Shown one piece after another: positions 20,294 to 31,619 of a stretch of DNA of 64,000 nucleotides. The translations under genes were made by a program, and so were the position numbers. Each line of letters starts with the position of its first letter. Position 1 is the stretch's first letter. The notes under the pieces are model-generated. The model made no database searches. It saw only the letters and a list, made by a program, of their open reading frames with translations, and had not been told where the DNA came from. This stretch comes from Trichobilharzia szidati (Eukaryota > Platyhelminthes > Trematoda > Strigeidida > Schistosomatidae): the NCBI GenBank assembly GCA_944472155.2, contig OX235274.1:37384052-37448051 (forward strand), given 5' to 3'.

Positions 20294-21110
20294 CATGGAC
20301 GAAAATGACCTTTGAGCGTCTCATTCCATCAGTGACCTTGAGCATGCGGGATAATTTCAGCCTAATCCCACTGAGTGTATAGCATGCACTAAATTCGAGG
20401 GGCCTCAGTATCAATAAGTTTATGTTCTAAATTCCTTTTTTCTAGGTGGATGCTAACTTTAACCCATTTTCTCTGCATACGGGTATTTTAACGCTTGGGG
20501 TCTGCCTCAACAACGAAATTAGAGTTTAGTTCATTCGTGCAGTCCAAAGGCATTATAGTGTTCTCATGGGTCACCATCTCGTATCAGGGCAGACCTCCAG
20601 AACTCAAAGAACTTCATCAAATTTGGTTTAAATAGTATTAAACACGGGATAGATGACTCAAAATTTACTACTCAGTATGACAAGGTTTACTGTGCAAATC
20701 AAGAATGATAATTTGTTTCACATTCGATCACTGTAAAGGTTGTAAATAAAAGTCAACCTTATATGAATTGGTCCCCACAACGTCACTGTTCGCATCCTAT
20801 GTTGACCAGCAAACCAAAATTCCATGACAGGAATTATCCATCCCGAGTAATTGTGAATCTGATACGAATAATCAGTGCCGTTATATATCAGTTCAGTTAT
20901 CACTGACATCGATGTATGTCACATTATCTAAATAAGTAGCGTCGACCATTCTGACTTATTCACTTTTGCGACGGTCACTCCTTCTGTGTTTCTTAACTGA
21001 GATTTTTCGAAATCACTTTTTATACGATGTTTATCACCACATTTCATAGCCTGCATTCTACGAGGATCTTCTCCATGTCGTCCTAAGAACCAAACCCGAA
21101 ATGAGGCCAT
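20294..21110. other. No gene seen
   Basis: Only short frames, and no repeat shared with other parts of the window was recognised. Confidence 0.45.
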
Positions 21111-21114
21111 GTCA

Positions 21115-21860
21115 TATGATGGTGCTTGGAAATCTGTCCAGATTATATCCAATTATTGTGCACTTCCTTCTGGGTATTTGTTAGGTGATTGATTCTTAGT
21201 TGGTTGTGTGCCGACCAGTTTCTTGTCGTTAGTGCTTTCTAACCAGAAATCTGATCTTCCACCTCGAAAGAAGGTATCTGATAAAGAAAACGTGTTGTAG
21301 TTTACTGGCAGTGCTTTTTGTTATGCCAATGCCAATTCTTTGAACTATATGGAAGCACTGACTTGATATCGGTGTTGAAAATTCGGATTTAATTCCCAGT
21401 GCCAAGTTTTATGGGTCCGCATACGAGGTTCAGAGTAATGAATACCTCTCTTACTTTCCAGGTAGTGACTGGATTCGACATTTTCATTCGTGTCATCTGT
21501 GGTCGAAGTGTTGCTGCCCAGATCGGGCAAAGGAAAGAGGCAACTTTCTTTAGATTCCTTCTTTTTTGAGCGGCTGGTTTTTGTTGTTGTTACTAAGGAA
21601 TTTTCATCCCCTCTTTCTTCCTCTCTTCTCTACCCCTTGGTGATATTCACTTATGAATCTTCGTTCGTAAGATACGAGGAATTAACCAGTCAAGATTTTT
21701 TCAACATATTCCCTTTTTCTTAATACCCACAACCTGATACATTGTGAGGTCCGTCACAGTCGGGAATTCCATTGGTGATGGCAGATGGCCATCTTCACCT
21801 CAAAGGCTTCACTGAGCTTACATTTTTGAAATGCATGTCACGTGGTACTATCATACTTCT
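21115..21860 (-). pseudogene. RTE-type LINE fragment (copy 5), decayed
   Basis: The minus strand shows RTE remnants in broken frames: the FQHRYQVSA block around 21380 (the FNTDIKSV-type site seen in the other copies), a TTRNWSAH / NHLTNTQKE C-terminus near 21230-21160, and the palm-region stretch around 21750-21850 (GGCTTCACTGAGCTTACA with the GTACTATCATA end). That end matches the 5' boundary of copy 1 at 1120-1170. Confidence 0.5.
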
Positions 21861-21879
21861 CTTATTTATTTTTTTATTC

Positions 21880-22092
21880 CTCTACTTTCTGAGTGGAACA
21901 TAGGGCTTTAAGCGAGAGCACGTAACAGTGATTTTATTTTTAAGGGGTGGGATTGCTGGTCTTGCGCCCAACCTTCCCTCTTTACTGACCTTATCACCGG
22001 TTTAGGGGGGTCTAGGGGCTCGGTCGGGGATTGAACTCCGTGCCAGATGTGGAGTGATTGGCGAGCGTTCTAACGCTGAAACACATATAGCT
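21880..22092 (-). repeat. SINE-beta, diverged copy
   Basis: The tail CTGAGTGGAACATAGGGCTTTAAGC and body (GGGGTGGGATTGCTGGTC..GCCCAACCTTCCCTC) are clear. The head keeps the B-box as GGGGATTGAACTCC. More diverged than the 1210 and 12660 copies. Confidence 0.75.
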
Positions 22093-22289
22093 ATTAAATG
22101 AGGATTAAGAGTATAACACATCTCGTAATGTTGGAGTAGTTGCCGAATACTTTCATAGCCTGTGCTGTCGAAGGTTTGGTTGAAATCGGAGCGTACATGA
22201 AATTTTACGATGTCCAGCTTGTCTCGTGGGACAGCTTCACATCTTTCTAGGATGAGGTGCTATAATATTTTTCTTGGAATGATCGTTTC

Positions 22290-23272
22290 CTCATATTACT
22301 TATTGGTCTTCACTTCCAAAGGTAGTGTCCTAGGTCCACTTTTATTTACAGTATACATTAACAGCGTTTGCAACTGCTTCACCTAAGGTAAATCATTCCC
22401 ATATGCTGACGACCTCAAAGTCGTTTGCTCCTGCTACGCTCATGAACTAAGCGATATGGTAAATAAAATACATCTTGAACTAAGTGGTCTCGCAACATGG
22501 TGTACTGAATCCTGTCTGAAGTTCAACATTGATAAATGAGGCTGGATTTGTATCGGAAACAGTAACCTTGATCTGAATCTTGAAATTAAAGGGCGTAAAC
22601 TAACCAAGCTCAACTCAGTCGTAGATCTCGGTATCCGATACTCTAGTAACTTAACGTTCTCTGAACAAACTGATTATGCCAGACGTAAAACACGAAGGCT
22701 CCTAGGATGCATAACTCGCAATTTCTTTTGTTGTGAAACTAGGGTTTTATTATATAAAGTATGTGTCCGACCTATTTTAGAATACTGCCCGTTTATTCTT
22801 AGCGGACTCAGACAAAATGACAAGCTTAAGTTAGAAGGAGTGCAACGGCAATTCACCTTAAGTATTCGTGGTTAAGAAAGTGGTCTCCAATACTATGAAC
22901 GTTGCGACAGACTAAGTTTAGAACCACTCTGGAAAAGACGTCTTAAGCTAAACCTGATTTTTTACTACAAGCTAACTAATCTGCTCGTGCACTCCTCCGA
23001 GCCAATAATTAAACCTACCGCTGCCATCAGTTACAATCTTAGAAATCATCACAACCTAGCTGTCAGGCTTACATGCGGTACAACTTCTTCTTAAATAAGT
23101 TTTCAGTCATTTGGAATAGACTACCAGCTGATGTGTGCGATGCAAACACACTCGCAGCGTTCATCTCCTCAGTCACCAGACTGCTCAAAGATGACAGTGC
23201 ACTTCTGCGTCTGAATCCTACACCCAACTTTTCGCCCAACATAGATATTTTAAGTTCATTAAACGTGTAGTT
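22290..23272 (+). pseudogene. CR1/jockey-like LINE reverse transcriptase, 5'-truncated
   Basis: Nearly continuous coding with three stops and one frameshift: KGSVLGPLLFTVYINSV (motif B) at 22315, PYADDLKVVCS (motif C) at 22395, LSGLATWCTESCLKFNIDK, a VRPILEYCPFILSG block at 22770, LEGVQRQFTLSIRG, then ending NKFSVIWNRLPADVC with a stop at 23270. These are the palm-to-C-terminus blocks of CR1/jockey-type LINEs. It is distinct from the LINE at 15600-17925. Motif A and the endonuclease are missing. Confidence 0.8.
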
Positions 23273-23718
23273 ACAACAAACTACAATTATAAATTTTTAT
23301 ATTATTGGAAGTACATGATAGACATTTTTACACAGGACAATAATATTAGTTCACACAATATAAAAGTTAGCATCCCGGGAATAGTTAGTTAGTGCACCAA
23401 AATAACTATAATTACTAAACAGAATATAAATGTATATATACATACTAATCACTCCCTAAGTACTCCACTTGCTTTCTTTTGCGTTGTTGTTGTTTGTCTT
23501 CTTTTGTCTCTCACCATTTCAGCTTCCATTTAACTTTTTGAAAGAGAACAAAGAATGTACATTTTCGACCATTTACAATGACAAATGATCTGCAAACATT
23601 ATTGGTCCCACATCTTACAATTCCCTCGTGAATTACGCGTTACATTTCCCCACGACGCAACCTGGATTACAGTTGTGAAATATACCTTTATACCAATAAA
23701 AAAGTATTCATTTATAAT

Positions 23719-24215
23719 NNNNNNNNNNNNNNNNNNNNNNNNNNNNNNNNNNNNNNNNNNNNNNNNNNNNNNNNNNNNNNNNNNNNNNNNNNNNNNNNNN
23801 NNNNNNNNNNNNNNNNNNNNNNNNNNNNNNNNNNNNNNNNNNNNNNNNNNNNNNNNNNNNNNNNNNNNNNNNNNNNNNNNNNNNNNNNNNNNNNNNNNNN
23901 NNNNNNNNNNNNNNNNNNNNNNNNNNNNNNNNNNNNNNNNNNNNNNNNNNNNNNNNNNNNNNNNNNNNNNNNNNNNNNNNNNNNNNNNNNNNNNNNNNNN
24001 NNNNNNNNNNNNNNNNNNNNNNNNNNNNNNNNNNNNNNNNNNNNNNNNNNNNNNNNNNNNNNNNNNNNNNNNNNNNNNNNNNNNNNNNNNNNNNNNNNNN
24101 NNNNNNNNNNNNNNNNNNNNNNNNNNNNNNNNNNNNNNNNNNNNNNNNNNNNNNNNNNNNNNNNNNNNNNNNNNNNNNNNNNNNNNNNNNNNNNNNNNNN
24201 NNNNNNNNNNNNNNN
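23719..24215. other. Assembly gap (497 N)
   Basis: A run of N. The first bases after it (24216 onward) are a PLE terminus, so the gap may hide PLE coding sequence. Confidence 0.99.
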
Positions 24216-24398
24216 ACTCTTTCCAACGAATTTATTATGAAGCTGTACAATAGTATATATATGGTTTTTTAAGAAATTATATCCAGTGATGGAATTAGAT
24301 CAAACCTGTGAATACATGAAATAATAATGATAGTATGAAATGCAATTAAAATATTTGTGATTATAATCATAGTCAAATGTCAAGTTGCAACACAATTA
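24216..24398 (-). repeat. PLE terminus with hammerhead-like remnant
   Basis: Homologous to 46495-46740, with the same order: CTCTTTCCAACGAATTTATT, GAAGCTGTACAATAG, TTTTTTAAGAA, GATTATAATCATAG. The 46-kb copy is longer because a SINE fragment is inserted in it. The minus strand reads GTACAGC, TTCATAATAAATTCGTT, GGAAAGAGT, a mutated form of the PLE terminal motif described at 46487. Confidence 0.55.
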
Positions 24399-24399
24399 G

Positions 24400-24575
24400 T
24401 GTCAGTGGCTTAAAAGTCTGCGAGCTCGCTTGCCTTGTAACCAGACGGTCCTGGGTTCAAATTTGCTGTGATGGGTGCGTACTGCTAAGGAGTCCCGAAC
24501 TAGGAAATATGAAACAGCTGTCCAGTACTCCCTGTTGGTTCTCTAACTGATGTCAGCTCGTGATGAAACCCTCCA
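24400..24575 (+). mobile_element. SINE-gamma, tRNA-headed
   Basis: The head is CAGTGGCTTAAAAGTCTGCG (degraded A-box), GCCTTGTAACCAGACGGTCC, then TGGGTTCAAATTTGC (B-box). The body GGTGCGTACTGCTAAGGAG has a decayed ribozyme (CTGCTAA, GGAAATATGAAAC), followed by AGCTGTCCAGTACTCCC and the tail GGTTCTCTAACTGATGTCAG. Confidence 0.75.
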
Positions 24576-24934
24576 ACTGATATATAGAATAATTTATAAG
24601 ATGTATAGATGTTGGAAAGGGGTATATAATTATAGGATTAGTAGGTTAATATAAAACATTACGTATTATTGTGAAATTTGATAAGATACAGTTCAATATT
24701 GCAAAACATTTTGGATTTAAAATGACAAGTGGGACAAGCGGAAACAATTCAAAGTGAGAATAGTAATAATAATAGATTAACTAAATAAGCAAAATAAATA
24801 AATTACAATAAAGGTTTTTTTATTTCCCAATGAATGAAAAACAAAACGATATTGTTTTTTTACTGACGTTTCGCAATTTAATGCTCATAACTTTATCAAA
24901 GTATTTAAAAATAAATAAATGCCTATCCCTTTAC

Positions 24935-25130
24935 GGCCAAAGCAAAATCAGAGACTGTACATTCTTCTCTTGTGCACAAAGGTCTGGCTTAAATTCATGA
25001 ATGGTCAAGGCCTCCACTGTCTTTAGAAGTCTATAACTAAGAAAACGCGGCCAGCAAGTTAGCATAAATTCGGTAGATGATCCTAAAAAAATGGTCAGGG
25101 TTGGTAGAAGAGTTTCTTCGCTGAATATGG
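24935..25130 (-). pseudogene. PLE C-terminal fragment
   Basis: The minus strand reads LLKTVEALTIHEFKPDL-like then CAQEKNVQSLILLW across two frames. It is equivalent to the plus-strand PLE end at 47040-47140. The region above 25060 (GAAGAGTTTCTTCGCTGAAT) matches the terminal motif near 47300, so an inverted terminus is joined here. Confidence 0.55.
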
Positions 25131-25183
25131 TGTTCTTAATACTGCAATGTGAATTAATAAATTATATTCATTGTGTGACGGGA

Positions 25184-25447
25184 CTAATGAACGCTTTGCA
25201 CGAAATGAAGTGCCAATTTCATCCCGGGCTTGTTTTTAAGTGTTGTTTGGATAATGCGTTGAGGGCTTGTTAGGATTAGGTTTGGATTATCTGTATTTTT
25301 TAGTAATTTTCCATACTTTTCTAGTAAATAAGTGGCATTTTTATGTAAAAAGGCATACTGGTTATTCTGACTGGCAGCCTCAAGGTCAGTAGTGTGTGCG
25401 CACTGATTGAATCGGCAGTCTTTGGCGTTTTCCAGTGCTGCTATCAT
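25184..25447 (-). other. Unidentified ORF
   Basis: 87 codons on the minus strand: MIAALENAKDCRFNQCAHTT, DLEAASQNNQYAFLHKNATY, LLEKYGKLLKNTDNPNLIL. It is lysine/asparagine-rich and lies between PLE pieces. No family recognised; it could be part of a PLE N-terminal region or chance. Confidence 0.2.
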
Positions 25448-25667
25448 AGATTAACTAATGATGAGTCACTGCTACGAGAATAAGAGCAGCGAAAACACCG
25501 TTGGTCTTTACTTATCTTGCACAGTATCCACATATATTTTACTGAAAGGCCAACAGAAAACATAATCCTTGTGATATTTGTTTATACAAATCACAACGAA
25601 TATTAAACAAGAATGCATATTTCTTCATTTATGCCCAAAATGAAATCATGAAAATTTCACAGAACAT

Positions 25668-25845
25668 TGAATGAATGAGACTGCCTTGTAACCGGGAGAC
25701 CTTAGGTTTGAACCTGGTGGGTGAGTATTGCTGAAGAGTCCCAAACAAGGACGAAACAGCTGCCCAAAACTCCTTGATGGTTTCCAAGTGGTTCTCTAAC
25801 TGATATCAATCCGTGACTTAAACTTGAAATTTAACTGACACATTC
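25668..25845 (+). mobile_element. SINE-gamma, tRNA-headed (5' part degraded)
   Basis: CCTTGTAACCGGGAGACC, TAGGTTTGAACCTGGTGG (B-box), GAGTATTGCTGAAGAGTCCC, AAACAAGGACGAAACAGC, then TGGTTCTCTAACTGATATCA. Stem II (GTCC/GGAC) and GAAAC are kept; the core reads CTGAAGA. Confidence 0.75.
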
Positions 25846-26019
25846 TTGTATTTACCCTCTATAGCTTGCAAAAATGGAGGCGAAACATTATGGATTATTG
25901 AAACATGCCTTGGATAAAACAAAAACCGTTACTAGCGGGAAATTGGGTGATTTGAACAGATTCGGCTCCCCCACTGAGTTGTGTCAAACTAGGTACACCG
26001 CTGTTAAGCCTGTCCACAA

Positions 26020-26150
26020 ACTATCGGAACAGGTATTCAGTGTTTAGATCTATTCGATCTGGTAAGCAAGTGCTACTGGTTTATGTAAGTTGTATACAAC
26101 TACTAGTCATCTCAACCAGTCAGTAGTATATAGTTTTTGCATTGGCCTCT
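26020..26150 (+). repeat. Repeat R2
   Basis: The segment around CAACTACTAGTCATCTCAAC, CAGTCAGTAGTATATAGT and CGATCTGGTAAGCAAG shares words with 35590-35800 (CAATCAGTAGTATATAGTGT, GATCGAGGTGGTCTAA). Nature unknown. Confidence 0.3.
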
Positions 26151-26389
26151 TAATTACCATTTATGGTATCAAGTAGATCACGTATTATAGTGATCTGAAT
26201 ACTTTTGATTTCTAAAGGAAACTGCGGCCAAGTTTCACTTTCTTGAACTATGTAAACTGCAGATTGCTAATTTGATCACAGTAACCCTTTAGTTGATATA
26301 TTATCGTTTATTATATTACTTGAACATTCTGTACATAAAGTAGTAGGTGATAGGACGATTGCATATTTCGTCTATAGAAAAGAAACTTG

Positions 26390-27085
26390 AATTGATCAAT
26401 ACTTGAATTATCACAGCCTTCACTCGATCAGCTACAAAAGGAACCTGGTAAAAAGGCTCTTTAGCGGAGTCATGGAGTTATGTGAGAAAGATGAGAATGA
26501 GGAGGAGCTTTTAGTTATCGAAAAGAACCTTATCGAGAATGGATGCCCCTCTAAAAGTTCATATCAAAATATGAGAAAAAAAAAACAAATAGACCCAAAC
26601 CCGAAATAGTTGAAACGAAACCAGTTTTTATCTGTCTAGTGTACAAGGGGGAAGAAGTATCCGTAAGAACAGACATTTCCCGTCACTAAACTCCTCCCAT
26701 TTTACAAAATGATTTGCTCCTTAACTCAGTTAAGATTAGATTAGTATCCTACTTATGTCAACTTCAACTGTGTTCACCAGTTTTATTCCACTTGTGATAG
26801 CAAGTACATAGGAAGGACTGAGAAGAGAACGTCTACAAGATTTTCTCAATATACACGTAAAGGTCTGGTTATAGAAGACAGTAAAGCGTTCTCAAGTGGA
26901 ATTACCGAATGCCTAATTGACACAGGGGACATACAGTAGTGGAAATTAGTCAGGCTTTCAAATCAATCAGCATACAAAGAAAAGCATGGTTACTTCGTTT
27001 CATAGAAGCCACCCTTATCAAAAGACTTCAAACCAACCTCTCTATACAGAAAGATAACGTGACTAATCTCACACTACTCTGGTAA
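26390..27085 (+). pseudogene. PLE fragment: reverse transcriptase thumb + GIY-YIG, decayed
   Basis: Consecutive frames give NYHSLHSISYKRNLVKRLFS, ELLVIEKNLIENGCPSKSS, a middle with frameshifts, FNCVHQFYSTCDSKYIGRT then EKRTSTRFSQYTR (GIY-YIG core with YIG), GITECLIDTGD, and a degraded IEA.LIKRLQ end. It is related to the intact copy at 52619-54325 (IGRTERR..). At least four frameshifts or stops. Confidence 0.75.
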
Positions 27086-27499
27086 CCATGGTTGTTTAGC
27101 ACTGTTGCATAACACTCCACTTGATTTTGATTTTCACATACTGTGTTGAACGCACTGTTAGGTTTCTAAATCTACTTAATTGTTTTGTCCAATCCTCTTG
27201 AACTCTCCGTCATAGTAAGCGTAAATTCACTCTGTTTTTCTATCTTGTATTTTATCTCTAGACCTTGTTTCCAAGCAAGATCTGAACTCTACCACTCTCT
27301 TGTCTAATTATACGATAAATATATATTTTAACACTGAATATTTCGTGTACTAAGATTATTTTATAGAATTATGCTATTTATATCTTGAAGTTACTGTGAG
27401 AAAATTATGTCCAAGAACTTTTGTAACTTGCAATTGATTTTGTTTAGGATGTAGGTAGTTGATGAGAATCCATGAAATAAAATGAACTCATATTATTTA

Positions 27500-27737
27500 T
27501 TTGTGCGTTGGTGGCACAGCGGTAGAATGCTCGCCGACCACGCCTCATGAGGTCAGGAGTTCGATCCCCGGCCATCGACGCACTCATTTACCCCGCTAAA
27601 CCAGTAATAAGACTGGTAAAGAGGAAAGGTTGAGCATGAGGCTAGCAACCCCATCCCGTAAAACGAAATCGCAGTGCTACTGAAACTTCAAGGCATTAGC
27701 TTGATGCCCTATGTTCCACTGGGAACGTAAAGGAATT
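27500..27737 (+). mobile_element. SINE-beta, plus-strand copy
   Basis: Head GTGCGTTGGTGGCACAGCGG with B-box GAGTTCGATCCCCGG, then the body AAGAGGAAAGGTTGAGCATG and tail ATGCCCTATGTTCCACTGGG ending AAAGAAAG. The acceptor pairing is slightly worse than in the 1210 copy. Confidence 0.85.
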
Positions 27738-28119
27738 AAAAGAAAGAAAAGGATATTATGTATATGAACTATGGTCAAGATTTGACCGATTAGCTCAGCG
27801 ATGAACGGGAGCCAACTGATAAGTAGACATATGTAAAAGCTATATTTGCAAAATCTTGGTGATGCAGCTCCTATTATCCTGTAAATACGTTCGTTTTTCC
27901 TTGGTTCATCTTTAGTTTTTAAGTTTATGCATATACTGACTACTCTGATCACTGCATTAAAAATATGAATTAAATTTTGATTCAGAATTTAAAAAATCCG
28001 TGAATAGATTATCATATACATTTTAAAATTTACATTTGTCAGAGGAAGCAGTCAATGTAACAGTTAACAGTCTCTACGATGACAGAGTAGATTCTCTGAA
28101 AGGGTTTCTAAATACCTGA

Positions 28120-28260
28120 GCTACTACGTGGATGTCACTTTCTACACTTCAAGGAATGGAAAAATTTTTTTGGGGTCTCAAATAAGACGTGATGACCATC
28201 CGGGATTCCACTGTCAGTCATCAGCAGATGGAAGCTGTTCGTGTTTGATGCTACGTTACA
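28120..28260 (+). repeat. Sm-alpha-like SINE remnant
   Basis: GTCTCAAATAAGACGTGATG, ACCATCCGGGATTCCACTG and TCAGTCATCAGCAGATGG match the 3' half of the Sm-alpha-type unit (stem II loop AAATAAGAC, then GGATTCCACTG). The core upstream of it is gone. Confidence 0.4.
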
Positions 28261-28599
28261 GTAGGTGAATTTAGCCGAGATATTAATTTGAAACGATTAT
28301 GTAACGAAGGGTAGTTATGTTGATAATCGGTGGTCTGTGTAGTAGTTTAACATGGGAAGTGATTAAAAACAATATGTTTATTTTATCATACCGTGACAGA
28401 TACTATCAATCAATGCAATAAAATTTCCCTCTTATGTCAGTGTGGTGTTTAAATCACCGCTATTTCAAGTCAGCACTACCACTATTGCTAATATTATCGA
28501 TATTTTTTGAATGAATAGTGTATACACATATAAAATATGTGTTTTGATTGGACACTAGTTAGTAACTAGTCTTTTGTTTAGTGCAGACTGAATTCTATC

Positions 28600-28860
28600 A
28601 GTCAAGTTTGCAATGTGGCCACCACCGAGCTGGTGGCAACCGGTAGGAAGTCCAGCCTAACCTAGGTTTCATACTAGCTGGCACTCGCCAATAAATGAGG
28701 CGTGTCTCCAATCCTAAAGGAACTCATATCCTTTCTAAGTTTGGAATCCGTGTCACCTAATGCTACGGTCAGTCAGAGACGTTACCACTGAAATATTCAA
28801 GTTCACGATTGACCTCTTGTAGGACTGTGTTGGATACTTCGATGTATATTAGGTAATTCC
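28600..28860 (-). mobile_element. SINE-delta, minus-strand copy (diverged)
   Basis: The minus strand reads CAAGAGGTCAATCGTGAACT, a TTTCAGTGGTAACGTCTCTG A-box, GGTGACACGGATTCCAAAC (mutated B-box), GGAGACACGCC, GCTAGTATGAAACCTAGG and the tail CTTCCTACCGGTTGCCACC. The better copy is at 49000-49320. The core of the ribozyme-like segment is degraded. Confidence 0.65.
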
Positions 28861-29394
28861 CTAGAATTTCATTTAGTGAAGTATTCATCCTCCAACTGGT
28901 TCACTAAACTAAGCTGACTTTGCAGAAGATCTTCAAATAGCGTATTTCTCGAATACAAATGATTTTACATAATATATCTTCCTAAGGCAAATTACGAAAA
29001 TTCTTATAATATTTTCTAACTACTGTTTAGTAGTATAACTATTATTTCTAAATATTTATTATTGAATGAAACAACATAGATGCCACTTCACTTAAATGAA
29101 AATAACTAATTTACAGCAGGTCTTTAATACCTACCTAGTTTCAATTGTTGATTAAAAGCTTTTGAAAATACAGACAGCAACCATGTGCTGTCTCTGGTAT
29201 AGACGCTTTCTCACTGTCTTAATTCCGACCGCAACTAATGAATAAGATTTGGAACACAATAAACATAGAACGCCGAAATTCTTATCCATTATTAAATATT
29301 CGAAAGTTTAATTATTCGTCATTATGTCGAAGCACAAGCCTTAGATAACAACCCATATATACTGTTTTTAAAATCAATATGTATAATATTCTCT

Positions 29395-29560
29395 CCTAAC
29401 ATTGTGAAATGCAGCTTACAGGTTTAATCACGAAATGACATCAGTTAGAGAATCATCAGAAAACCCCGGAGTACTGGACAGCCGTTTCGTCCTAGCCTGG
29501 GACTCCTCATCAGTACGCTCCAACTGGGTTTCGAACCAACGAACTTTTAGTTTCAGGACG
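29395..29560 (-). mobile_element. SINE-gamma, minus-strand copy with best ribozyme
   Basis: The minus strand shows a degraded head (GGTTCGAAACCCAGTTGG), GAGCGTACTGATGAGGAG, TCCCAGGCTAGGACGAAAC, GGCTGTCCAGTACTCC, then GATTCTCTAACTGATGTC. It holds the hammerhead-like fold at 29469-29514. Confidence 0.8.
29469..29514 (-). ncRNA. Hammerhead-like fold of SINE-gamma (A at core position 3)
   Basis: Minus-strand order: stem I GTACTG, core ATGAGGA, stem II GTCC-CAGGCTA-GGAC, GAA, stem III ACGG/CTGT, C17, stem I partner CAGTAC (6 perfect pairs). Everything fits the type I hammerhead except A instead of C at position 3, which faces G8. The same A recurs in the other SINE-gamma copies. Confidence 0.55.
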
Positions 29561-29759
29561 AGCTGAAGCAAAAATTTAAAATAAACTATAGTGTTCTAAT
29601 CAACAAGTGGAAATTATTGGTCAGGATTCTTAAATGCACTTAGAAATGAATTTATGTCATTCCAGATATCGCACTTATTAGCGATATATTACTATAGATT
29701 GTGAAGTAGCTATCTTCACGAACTGACATTACTTAGTAAACAAATAAGAACTATGGTGA

Positions 29760-30885
29760 ACTAGGCATTATTTTCTCTCCGTTTGGAACTCTTCTGCATT
29801 ACTAGAGATCGAACAGGCAGCAGTAAAGAATGGACATCTTCTTGCACCAATCAATCAGAATGCTCAACAATACAAAATAATGCTGTTTATAATCTTCTTT
29901 GTAAGTTTCACACAGATTTAGATTTTTCTTCTGTCTGGAAAATGGGTTGATAGGGAGGACTAAAACATGCATATCTTGATACAGTACTGACTCTTTAGAA
30001 GCATTAGGGGACCATTTATGATGTTTTAATACATTCAGACGCAATCACTGTTATATGAGGACGTTCGTAAGAGTTGGCAATGGTGGGTTTTTTAGATACT
30101 TTCTTCTCAAAATCGAAACTCTGCCTTACTAAAATATTGTATATGTACCACAGTTGGCTACCGAAACGACCAGTATCTGCTACCTCTGTGGAGACAGAGA
30201 ATACTAAAATGTCAACAGTGTCGTGCTATCAGAACTGTCGGGACACTGCCTGACAAAAATTCAGTGGAACTGCTTCTGTATTTTGAGGAGATGGTGCCTT
30301 CGTTCATATTGATGGAACAGTACTTATTAGACGAAAAATGAATCACGGTAGGAGTAGAGCAAACCATGTTTGGGTACTGAGACTTTACGCCACAAATGTT
30401 CGAAAAGGGTTTGTAGAATGCATACCGAACAGAAGTGCAGATGTTTTAGTACCAATAATACAACGACTAGTCCTCCCAGGCATCACTATTCACACAGATG
30501 AGTGGAGAGGTTATTCGCGACTATCATCACTAGGCTAAATGCATCACATAGTCAATCGTGTTTCTTTGGGTCCTATAAATGGAACCCATACACATTCTAT
30601 TGAAGGATTCTGGGACTATCTAAGAAGACGTATTAGAATGTTAAATGGTTCCCGAAATGGTATGATATACAATCACTTAGATGAATTTCTGTATCGAGAT
30701 TGTTTTGATACGTCTATAGACGCCTCCATAGGAAATTGGGACCAACTTTTGCAACAGATTAAGGAAAATGACCCTGAAAAATTCATTTTTATTACATATA
30801 TATACCTTATAAATACACCTTTTTATACAGTAAATGTCACTTTTCACCTAGAAGTATTTCATTGGTTGGCTTAGGGTCATTTGAC
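29760..30885 (+). pseudogene. Merlin (IS1595/ISXO2-like) DNA transposon, transposase broken
   Basis: The plus strand at 30305-30870 encodes the DDE domain of an ISXO2/IS1595-type transposase, as in eukaryotic Merlin elements: VHIDGTVLIRRKMNHGRSRA, VWVLRLYATNVRKGFVECIP, NRSADVLVPIIQRLVLPG, ITIHTDEWRGYSRLSSLG, stop, then VNRVSLGPINGTHTHSIEGF and HLDEFLYRDCF. The candidate metal ligands are D in VHID, D in IHTDEW and E in HSIEGFW. One stop splits it at 30536-30538, and the N-terminal half (SKSKLCLTKILYMY near 30115) is in shifted frames. The upstream 29790-30100 region, also present in the 49480-50100 copy, belongs to the element. Confidence 0.85.
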
Positions 30886-30889
30886 TCTG

Positions 30890-31425
30890 GTGTCTGTTCT
30901 TTACTTATGCCGTCGGACATAAGAACTGTACGATTCAATGCTAGTTTACTAGCGTTTGGCTACTTAGCCAGAATCTGCGAACTCTAAATTCTGTCACTTC
31001 GGCAGATAGCGTCACTACGAGCTGATATCTTCGATGAGTTTCCGTCTTCACATCCAACTTGGTTGATTACACAATTTGAAACTTTTCATCGGAAATCAAG
31101 TACATGCATTCTGAAGTCAGTAGCTAATGTGAAGTCAGTCTATATTTAACTATTGGGTCCCTCATTAAGTAGAAGCGAAAAATGAACTGGGTAATTTGTC
31201 CAGATTTTCATTCTACTCCAGATAAGTTAAATGTCACTTGTTTTGACATGAATCTCAATGGTATAAGACGGAATCTTAAAATTTCGCTTCATATTTAACT
31301 TATTATTACTTTCCACAACAACTACTGTTTCTTGATAATATTATTATATTATTCTTCCCCTGCTTTTCGAGTGGCAGAAAGTGTTGCAACAGCACAAATG
31401 CACTTTGCCCTATTCTCTGTGATTT
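30890..31425. other. Merlin 3' flank; no gene seen
   Basis: The first 50 bp share the word TTGACTCTGGTGTCTGTTCT with the 49900 region and so are still Merlin. The rest has no frames or repeats I recognise. Confidence 0.4.
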
Positions 31426-31429
31426 TTTT

Positions 31430-31545
31430 GATTATAGCTTGATTCCACACAGTATTTTCGGTACAAGTATGAAATTTTCAGCATGTGATATCAGTAGCCC
31501 AAATTTAGCAGGGCGACCAATTGATATCAGGTGTGCGTCGGCCTG
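31430..31545 (-). repeat. Repeat R1, minus-strand copy
   Basis: Reverse complement of the R1 segment: GATTCCACACAGTATTTTCG, GTACAAGTATGAAATTTTCA, GCATGTGATATCAGTAGCCC. It matches 19500-19590. Confidence 0.55.
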
Positions 31546-31619
31546 CTAAATTCACTTTGTCTGGCCCCCCTGATTGTCCATAGGATCTTATCCCCTCCAC
31601 CTCACATGATCTATTCCGT

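Noticed and set aside
23585..24253. Long open frames over the N run
   Set aside because: They consist almost entirely of unknown bases.
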